Origin: Clusia tigrina
Taxonomy: Eukaryota > Arthropoda > Insecta > Diptera > Clusiidae
Assembly (NCBI GenBank): GCA_920105625.2
Contig: OV050031.1
Span: 46,838,925-46,902,924, forward strand
DNA: 64,000 bases
Direction of reading: 5' to 3'
The notes below the pieces were generated by a model. The model saw only the letters and a program-made list of their open reading frames with translations, was not told where the DNA came from and did not search any database. A program made the translations under genes and the position numbers. Shown here one piece after another: positions 57,347 through 64,000 of the stretch. Position 1 is the first letter of the stretch, and the number at the start of each line of letters is the position of its first letter.

Positions 57347-57727
57347 TTGTCTACAGAACTTCCATGCAGCACTTGTATACCTAAAACACGAGAACAGATG
57401 AATAAAATTGATAGAAACAGCAGAAATCGTACACAATTGATGGGTGATAAGAGGAAAGCCAGATATGATGATGTACGAGTAAACTCTAAGGGATTTCAGG
57501 AAGGGCAACTAGTTATGCTTCATAATCCGCAAAGGAAAAGTGGATTATCGCCAAAACTGCAAACACACTGGGAAGGACCTTATAAGGTGATAAAACGGAT
57601 CAACGATGTTAGATACCGCATCCAGTGGACGAGAAATGTCAGGAGCAAAATTAAAGTCGTTCATTTAGAGAGGCTATCTCCTTATAAAGGTTGCAGTACT
57701 ATCCTTGTTCGGGACGAACAAGTTTAA
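57347..57727 (+). pseudogene. Gypsy-C integrase carboxyl end
   Basis: 126-codon open frame. From about 57440 it matches the last part of the integrase at 45617-47032: NSKGFQEGQLVMLHNPQRK, LSPKLQTHWEGPYKVIKR, VVHLERLSPYKGCST and the same last residues DEQV. The catalytic core is absent. Confidence 0.85.
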
Positions 57728-57738
57728 GCGGAGGGCAG

Positions 57739-58325
57739 TGAAACGTGATAGCTCAGTGAAAAGGGATTGCATACTTTTAGGATCTCATCTGGAGAATGAG
57801 TGCCCCCTGTGAGTCAAGATGCTAACTATTCGAATAAAAGCTTATTCAAGAACCATCTGTCGGTAATATTAAAAAGAATATTCTCGACTTCTGTCCAAGA
57901 GGATAGAAGCTTCTAGAAAATACGAGAATAGCGTGGAAGTTCTACCTCAACCATTCGAAAACTATAAAAGCGACAAGACTGTTCAAAGTCGAATGCAGTA
58001 GATCAGAGACCGTAACAGTGTGTACAGCTAGCATTGTAATTAAAGCAGCAGTATTTGTAATTGTGTAAAGTGATGAAATTCATTAGTAAATAAAGTGACT
58101 AATGGTTTGTGAAATAAAGTGCAAATAATAACTAAGTAAACTTTAAGCCTAATATTAAATATGTAAATAGCAATAATTAAATAAAGCTAATTATTTTAAT
58201 TTATCCAGCGATTGTTTGATTACTACACAAGCCAGTGGTACGAGTCCGAGTACAGAGAGTTAGAGGATTTGTCAGGAGGACAATTTTGTAACAGAGTAAA
58301 TTGTCAAGAGGGCAATTTCGTAACA
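57739..58325 (+). repeat. Gypsy-C 3' LTR (587 bp, full)
   Basis: TGAAACGTGATAGCTCAG to GGCAATTTCGTAACA, preceded by the tract GCGGAGGGCAG. Reference copy for the other LTR pieces at 45019, 48027, 49653 and 52523. Confidence 0.9.
57963..57970 (+). promoter_or_regulatory. TATA box of the Gypsy-C LTR
   Basis: TATAAAAG inside the LTR, about 225 bases from its start, followed some 60 bases later by several AATAAA motifs. It is conserved in the copies at 45019, 48027, 49653 and 52523, which fits the U3 promoter of the element. Confidence 0.55.
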
Positions 58326-58359
58326 TTATTATTAACAGGCTAAAAGAACACCGCGACCT

Positions 58360-58985
58360 AAAAGATCTATTGTGCAACCTTGTACCCAACTAAAACAGTC
58401 CTAGACTGTTTATAAATCTCGTAACTGCTGTGGGCTTAATTTTAACTAGGTGATTTGGAGATATGAATCCACTGCCTAGGTAATTATGTCTGCGTCTTGC
58501 TACCGCTGGGCAAGTGCATAGAATATGTTCTGCCGTTTCCTGCTCCTCTTGACAGAGTCGACAGGAATCGTCTTCTACCACGCCTATTTTTTTCAGATGG
58601 TAATTTAGTCTACAGTGTCCTGTTAAAAGTTAAGTATAGAGTTTGATGTCATTTCTGCTGAGGTTTAAAGAAGCATCTACCCTGAGGTGTTCAGGATCAA
58701 TGAGTAGTCTCGACTGCCGCATGCCTTTTTGGGCTCTCCAGTAGTTTAGAAGACCTCGTTTTCCTGTTCGCACAACAAGTTATTTGTGAAGCTACTGTTT
58801 ACCCCACAGAAGGGTTCTGGACCTATAAAGGTAGTGTCTGCACCCGTTTTTGCTAAAGAATCTGCCATTTCGTTGCCCTCATGTTCTTCATGTCCCGGTA
58901 CCCACATTAGCGTAACAGGGTTTCTCTACCACCGCCATAAATGTCTTATAGCTTTTTTAAAAAAAACCGTTCCTCTCTTATTTCC
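58360..58985 (-). pseudogene. LINE tail with RNase H domain (I/LOA/R1-like)
   Basis: Minus-strand carboxyl end of an RNase H-bearing non-LTR retrotransposon. Around 58930-58840: WVPGHEEHEGNEMADSLAK, the last motif of RNase H. After a damaged stretch, the open piece at 58581-58390 reads DDSCRLCQEEQETAEHILCT, the CCHC-type zinc finger that closes such proteins. It ends with SLGLF and a stop at 58390. The reverse transcriptase is not in the window. Confidence 0.75.
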
Positions 58986-60755
58986 TCGTCCTCTTCCGCT
59001 ATTCTATCATTGACCGCTTCAGCGGTCAAGTCGATCAGTTAACTAACTTTTGAATTTTTACTAGTCTGAGGCAGCGCCATCTATACCTCAGAATCGTCAC
59101 TAGGTTTTTTGACTGGCCGCATTCACTAGAAAAGCGGACAAGGGGAAACAAAAAGAAAAGAAGGAAGGAAGCAAAATAAAAAATGAACATACAGACGGTG
59201 GCGGCTAAAGGAACGATCGCAACACATTGTAATTTGCCTGTAATATATTTTGTATTCATTAGATTTTTAGCTTTGTATTGAAATTAAAATGCCCTCAAAA
59301 ATAGTTGTTTCAAAGCAAAAACAAAGTATACAACATTTATTTAATTAATTGTGTTGCTTTTTTCTCTTATATTTATTACTAAACATTTAAAGTAAGCTTA
59401 AAAACATAGTTTAATGATAATAGATACATTTTTTTTTTTAATAGATAAATATTTTCTTTAATTATTTGTACTTTTGTTGGCATTAAGTTCATTAAAAAGA
59501 ATAAACAACCCAAAAAATTATAAATTAATATAACAATTAAATAATAGTTTTAATAAATTTATCTTATTAGAATATAGAATAGTGTACCTAATATTAGTAA
59601 TGATCAAAGTTATTAATCAGAAAAATTATTCACTAAATTGAATTTGGTACTTTTGGAGTGAGAATAGTATTAAAATAATAACTAACGACAACCCCAAATA
59701 GTGCTTTTTCCGAAACTCACCAGTTTGTTTACATCCAGTGGGGAATGAAAAATTGGTTTGTTTACGTCCAGTGGGGAAAAAATTGCCAGCAATACAAATG
59801 TATTCTGTGTATTTATAAGTAAGATACATTGCTGCTTTTCCCTTGTATCGTACCACTGTATAACGCCTGGGTGTTGTGGAAAGTGCAAAATTAATAATAA
59901 CATTATTTACTTTAAAAAAACTTGTTATTTATTCTAAATAGTTTTCTCTTTTTTATACAGGCTGAATTTATCTCATGCTTTTTCCCCACGTTATCTTGCA
60001 TAACTGCGATCTAATTAGCAAACAGTTTGAAACGATTAAGAATAATGAAGAATTCAAGTATTTATTAAATACACTTTTTTAATGTACTGGATTTTACATT
60101 TTTTGCATATTTAGTCAGTCCAGAGCCCGCAATGCTTCGAAATAATATAATTGAGTGAGTTTTATTGTCGCGAGTATTTGCTTTGACACATCCACTATTT
60201 GTAACACTACTAATAATATTTTCTATAATACGAAATAATATTTTCAACAAGATATTTTCTTGATTTTAGATCAGAAAAAATTATAAACAAAAACAGCTCT
60301 TTTTTATTCACCACTTTACACAAACATGGCATCCCACATATGGCATACGTGTACAAAAAACAATAAATTCACATACACCAGGGCACACCTAAAAGGTAGT
60401 CGCAAGGGAGAATTGCTCTTCTTCTTGTTTTCGTTTTGACGTTTCTTCACTTCGAAGCTTTTATTTCAGATTAGTGTTGTAAACAAACAAAGTTTTAAAT
60501 ATACAAATAATAGTTTGTAAATACTTAAGATATAATAATTAATAATTTATGTGGAAAAGTGACAAAATTAAAATATAATTTAAAAATTTCTACAATGTTA
60601 TAAAATAAAAAAATTAATACTTCATTGGAAATACCTTTATGTTGCTGCGCTTCTACATATGTTCAACATTGGGGGTATTTTCACAAGATTTATTGCTTTA
60701 AATGATGCAGCTTGCTGACATTGGAAGTGGGTCCTGCTGTCTATTTGTATCCATA
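58986..60755. other. AT-rich stretch; one short direct repeat and one hairpin
   Basis: No gene recognised. Noted: a perfect 9-bp stem TTGACCGCT/AGCGGTCAA with a 2-base loop at 59010-59029, and a direct repeat of GTTTGTTTAC[A/G]TCCAGTGGGGA at about 59725 and 59757. Short open frames here have no family features. Confidence 0.5.
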
Positions 60756-60976
60756 TTATTTATAGGTATGCAATGCGCTTGAACTGAGTTGTATCTGCAT
60801 GGGCTCTTGCGTATTCGCCAGTGTATTGTTGATCTTCTGTGTATAATCGTAATAGTTGTTAACTGTAAGTAAATAATTATCAAACAATGAAGCTGCCTGA
60901 AAATTATACCATTTAATTGCTGCTCCTGTTGGGGGGTTGAGTTCACAAATGGATATGGCGCTTGATTTATGCATCT
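60756..60976 (-). CDS. Candidate single exon, 72 codons, unknown
   Basis: Minus-strand open frame MHKSSAISICELNPPTGAAI ... ending SSSALHTYK and TAA. An acceptor-like TTGTATTAG directly precedes the ATG, so it may be the body of an internal or last exon. The composition (Asn, Tyr, Gln, Thr mixed with hydrophobic residues) is more protein-like than that of neighbouring chance frames. No family recognised; no transposon motif seen in it. Confidence 0.25.
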
Positions 60977-61357
60977 AATACAATATATTATTATGATGCC
61001 GCATTTGCGTTAAATTGAAAAAATTTGTTAAATATGGAATCCATAATATATTGGTTACCATTGGCCGACCATCTTGGCATTTGGTACCTGTCAGTTAAAA
61101 CAAGCGAGTTAATTTATTTTAGTTTTATTTTATTTTAATTTAAATGTTGCTCGCAGTCGATAGTTCTCATTGACATTAATATATTTTTATATGGTCGTTG
61201 TTTGACAATTGGTGTTTTTTCGCGGTTGCTTAAAGACTCTAATGAAAATTAGCGTTGGGCAGTATTAGAAAAAAAAATGTCGTTGCCATCTGTGTTCAAA
61301 ATGTTCCGCTGTAAAGATTTTTGACCAGTGTCGTCGACATCCAACTCCCGTGAATCC

Positions 61358-61992
61358 TTAAGAGGATTCACCAAAATGTAAAGCGGCTAGTTTGCTGGCA
61401 GGTCGATGTAATTTGCCGTGGCTTGTACGAACTTCGGCTGAGCGCACTTGTCCATCCTTGCCGGAGAAAACAGTCTCAATTACGCCCCTTTGCCGCTGGC
61501 TCCTCGGCATGTTGGAATTACCACTTGACCAGGCCTTAGTGGCGGCACTTCCGTCCTCCACTTAGAACGTCGTAGCTACTGCGGCAGATACTCAATGGTC
61601 CAGCGCCTGCATAGCCTATCTTTCAGATTTTGCGCAATTCACCATTGCTTTCGCAGGCACGTTTGGCCATCCTCGTCGTTTGGCGTTTGTGTTTAGTTGA
61701 GACACCCTAATAGAAACTGGTTGGGCGTCAGCGGCTCGTCTTCTTCAGCTGTCAGAGGCAAAGCAGACATAGGGCGGCTGTTTACAATATTATCCGCTTC
61801 AATGACAACACTGCGGAGCGTTTCAAGCCTCGGTGCTTCCTCTTTCAGTACCTTTGCCAACAAGCGTTTGACACATTGTACTAGTTGTTCCCAGCAGCCA
61901 CCTGCACTGGGGTCAGCTGGGCAGTTAAATGTCCACTCAATGTTCTCCTTCGAAATTTGGCGTTCAATCTCTGCGAAGTCGAATAGGCGATT
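61358..61992 (-). pseudogene. BEL-2 integrase end and DUF5641-like domain
   Basis: Frames change several times. Seen in order on the minus strand: a GGCWEQLV-like block (integrase glutamate) near 61900, NSRPMSALPLTAEEDEPLTP with NQFLLGCLN near 61790-61710, then MPRSQRQRGVIETVFSGKDG and RSAEVRTSHGKLHRPASKLA at 61510-61380. The second block is the DUF5641 end. Stop at 61358-61360. Confidence 0.75.
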
Positions 61993-62469
61993 TTATTTTG
62001 CTAGTTCTTTCTGTGCTCCGATGAAGTTTGTCCCATTGTCGCTCAGAATTTTAACCGGCGTGCCTCGACGATTCATGAAGTTTCGGAGACAAATTATGAA
62101 TGCGTCAGTTGACAGGTCTTTAGCCACTTCCAGATGAATGGCGCGTGTTGTTAGGCAAGTGAAAAAGGCTATGCAGCGTTTTTCATGGGGACGACTAACG
62201 GCTACGTAAAATGCTCCACAATAGTCGATAACCGTATAACTGAAAGGACGAACGTACGGTGTTAGGCGGCCAGCCGGTAGCTGACCCATAAGTGGTACCT
62301 TTGACTTGGCGTGCGCTACAATGCACGTCAGACAAGTCTTCTTCGTATACTTAAGAACAGCTCGTGCGTGAGGCGCCCAGAACTTTTGGGGCATTTCATT
62401 GATGATGGGATTGTCGTTTTGATGGTGGTTCCTTTCATGATAATACGGCATTAGTAGGCTTGTAAGCAT
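61993..62469 (-). pseudogene. BEL-2 integrase core
   Basis: 158-codon open frame: YYHERNHHQND (zinc-binding histidines), CLTCIVAHAKSK (cysteines), then TVIDYCGAFYVAV (first D), RCIAFFTCLTTRAIHLEVAK and VKILSDNGTNFIGAQ (second D). Confidence 0.85.
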
Positions 62470-62990
62470 CGCTGTCGCAGGAAGGCGTCAATTCTTCCTT
62501 TGCCACGAAGTATGCCATCACCAAGATATGGCGTTAGTTGGCTTAAATTATTAATTTTTGGCAGGTAAGCGCCAGCGCTTAGCAGAAAGATTTCGTCGGC
62601 GTATACTTCGTTGTGTACGATGCGGCAAATTGTGTTCTCGGCTACGGCTAGCTCAGTGGCGGCGAGCTCTCCTCGTTTACGTGCACCAGGCTTGGCGTTA
62701 TGAGCAAATCGTAAAACCCATCCGATGGTTCGTACAAACTTTAGATAAGATGAAAATTTAGTAAACTCGATCAATGGCTCCCCTGACTTCATGGTAAGAA
62801 AAATTCGGTTAGTCATCTCCTCTGATTTGCCATGTTCGGACGTCATTGGCATAACTTCTTTAGGCCAAAATTCCTCTTTCTGGAATTCAGGGCCCAGTGT
62901 CCATCGTGTCGATAGTTCAAACATAGGCGATGTTGCAGCTCGAGTGGCGTCATCTGCAACATTTAGCGACGTCGGCTCCGAGCTGGCCAT
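62451..62990 (-). pseudogene. BEL-2 RNase H/integrase linker
   Basis: 179-codon open frame that opens SSEPTSLNVADDATRAATSP, the end of the RNase H part with the usual NVADDATR (N-P-ADxxTR-like) block. It continues through a polar linker to GDGILRGKGRIDAFLRQ, the start of the integrase zinc domain. Confidence 0.75.
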
Positions 62991-63047
62991 GATCTCGGCG
63001 ATCCGGTGAGCGACGAACTGCTTATAACGGCGCTCAGTTGAGCGAAT

Positions 63048-63446
63048 TCAAAGGGTGACTGTTTTCGAGTCACTCCAAAATATCGTTCGGCTAATACAAA
63101 TGTCAAGGTTGTTGACGATTGAAGTCATCAAGCGGCAACCCAGTAAGGCTGCTTGCAATTCTAATAGTGACACACTCATGCCTTTTGGTGGAGCACATCG
63201 CGTCTTTGCAGCTACAAATGCGATGTCTACTTCGTTTCCTTTACATATGCGCAGATACACAACTGCAGCATAGGCAGTGGCACTTGCATCAACAAAAATG
63301 TGCAATTCTATATAGTTAGCTGCCGTTAAAAATGACGAGTAACATCTGGGAGTGGAAAACTGTTCCGCCCGCTGGAACTCTTTCCACCACGCGGTCCAGT
63401 AGGTTTGCATCTCATATGGCAGTGGCTCATTACACGTTATTTGCAT
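63048..63446 (-). pseudogene. BEL-2 RNase H
   Basis: 132-codon open frame with ELHIFVDASATAYAAVVYLR (first catalytic D), FVAAKTRCAPPKGMSVSLLE and RTIFWSDSKTVTL. The same blocks in the same order are found in the BEL at 34662-37364. Confidence 0.82.
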
Positions 63447-63985
63447 CTACCAAGTTGCTTGCAATAGAAGTTTCGTGTATATCATATAGTTGGCTAAGAG
63501 TCCAAAGGGATCGGAAACTGATATTACAATTCCAAGCATCTCACGTTTGGTTGGCGGGCGTTTACATTCCAAAACTTCCTTTGGTACCTTGTAAAATTTT
63601 AAATGAAACTCAAGTGTATTCTTTCCTGTATTCCAGTACATGCCAAGATTTTCTCTGTACTGTTTCCTCGTTCTAAGTTGAAGGCTTCTCCTTGGATGAC
63701 ATCGTCGCTGCTGAGCTTCGCTTGTAGAGGTTTGGAATTTGATACGAAATTTCGAAGTTTAAAACCGGCGGCAGCATTTATACGTGTGGCTTCGAAAGTG
63801 ACTTCTTCGGCTTCTTGTTCACTGTTGAAACGAACCACCAGTTCGTCAACGTACGTATTTTCAATGACAGCTTTTGCTCCCCTCGGCATCGAGGCAACGT
63901 GGCTTTCAGCATTGATGTTCTTTACGTATTCCGCGCAGCACGGAGAACAGGCAGCGCCAAATATCATGGACACCATCTGATACAC
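63447..63985 (-). pseudogene. BEL-2 reverse transcriptase, partial
   Basis: Read from 63985: YQMVSMIFGAACSPCCAEYV, then the catalytic box as NTYVDELVV, where the second aspartate of YVDD is replaced by glutamate. Then INAAAGFKLRNFVSNS, a frameshift near 63620, and PPTKREMLGIVISVSDPFGL (63560-63480). The amino-terminal part lies beyond 64000. Confidence 0.8.
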
Positions 63986-64000
63986 TTGAATCGGCGTCGA

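Larger units (their letters stand above)
56108..58325 (+). mobile_element. Gypsy-C deletion copy: gag joined to integrase end plus 3' LTR
   Basis: Plus-strand copy with a gag remnant (56353-57184), then directly the last ~125 codons of integrase (57347-57727), the purine tract and a full 587-bp 3' LTR. Protease, reverse transcriptase, RNase H and most of the integrase are missing, replaced by about 160 bases of unclear matter. The 5' LTR is not seen at this end. Confidence 0.85.
61342..64000 (-). mobile_element. Second BEL/Pao element, decayed, running out of the window
   Basis: Minus-strand pol in the BEL order: reverse transcriptase (63985-63447), RNase H (63446-63048), linker (62990-62451), integrase (62469-61993), DUF5641-type end (to 61358). 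After the stop the minus strand reads GGGAGTTGGA and then TGTCGACGACACTGGTC from about 61341, a plausible purine tract and 3' LTR start. The far LTR end was not found. It is more decayed than the BEL at 31744 and clearly a different family by sequence. Confidence 0.8.

Noticed and set aside
58786..59013. Plus-strand 75-codon frame
   Set aside because: Antisense to the RNase H motif (WVPGHEEHEGNEMADSLAK) of the minus-strand LINE tail.
59010..59029. Perfect hairpin TTGACCGCT/AGCGGTCAA as a Helitron 3' end
   Set aside because: No CTRR terminus followed by T at the right distance on either strand and no Helitron coding nearby.
60065..60250. Minus-strand 61-codon frame
   Set aside because: Short, AT-rich flanks, no recognisable domain, no splice or poly(A) support beyond chance.

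Overview
The window looks like a piece of a fly genome (Diptera, Brachycera; a tephritid is plausible but unproven). It is AT-rich and dominated by nested transposable elements. The host gene I can name with confidence is hyperplastic discs (hyd, the UBR5-type E3 ubiquitin ligase). Its first six coding exons lie on the minus strand between 15566 and 12769: start codon at 15566, 1200 coding bases, 400 codons, every junction in phase. The next exon is not in the window, so the following intron is at least 12.7 kb long. Everything from 1 to 12768 lies inside that intron, and everything above 15566 is upstream of the start codon.

Layout. 1-1480: decayed Helitron helicase. 1500-12370: an old Jockey-like LINE (LINE-1), split by a Ty3/Gypsy element (Gypsy-A, 4225-10937, target duplication TAAG) and by a second LINE copy (11032-12138). 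Gypsy-A itself holds a 412-bp PIF/Harbinger-type MITE (4425-4836) and a mariner (7080-8389) that is one stop codon away from an open transposase. 12398-12546: TA microsatellite. 12769-15566: hyd exons. 16440-31000: a minus-strand LINE interrupted by a 13.9-kb Gypsy-B array of the form LTR-internal-LTR-internal-LTR, flanked by TGTA. 31324-39132: a DNA transposon with terminal inverted repeats, invaded by a complete BEL/Pao element (31744-38337, identical-length 419-bp LTRs, target duplication CAATT). 39208-39929: a second PIF/Harbinger derivative with TAA duplications. 40035-43430: two more LINE copies in opposite orientations. 45019-48488: a Ty3/Gypsy element (Gypsy-C) whose two outer ends are both LTR 3' ends. 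48592-54318: a recent 2.86-kb tandem segmental duplication carrying a Gypsy-C LTR fragment and a CR1-like LINE; the LINE continues to about 55860. 56108-58325: internally deleted Gypsy-C copy. 58360-58985: RNase H-type LINE tail. 61342-64000: decayed minus-strand BEL/Pao element running out of the window.

The most informative signals are empty sites. Removing Gypsy-A, the Gypsy-B array or the mariner together with one copy of the target duplication restores an open reading frame in the element underneath, which gives a firm insertion order. Three small coding candidates remain outside the known elements: a three-exon minus-strand model at 38401-38808 inside the DNA transposon, a two-exon plus-strand model at 44468-44741, and a single minus-strand exon at 60756-60976. 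None was matched to a known family with confidence. No tRNA, rRNA, CRISPR or bacterial feature was seen.
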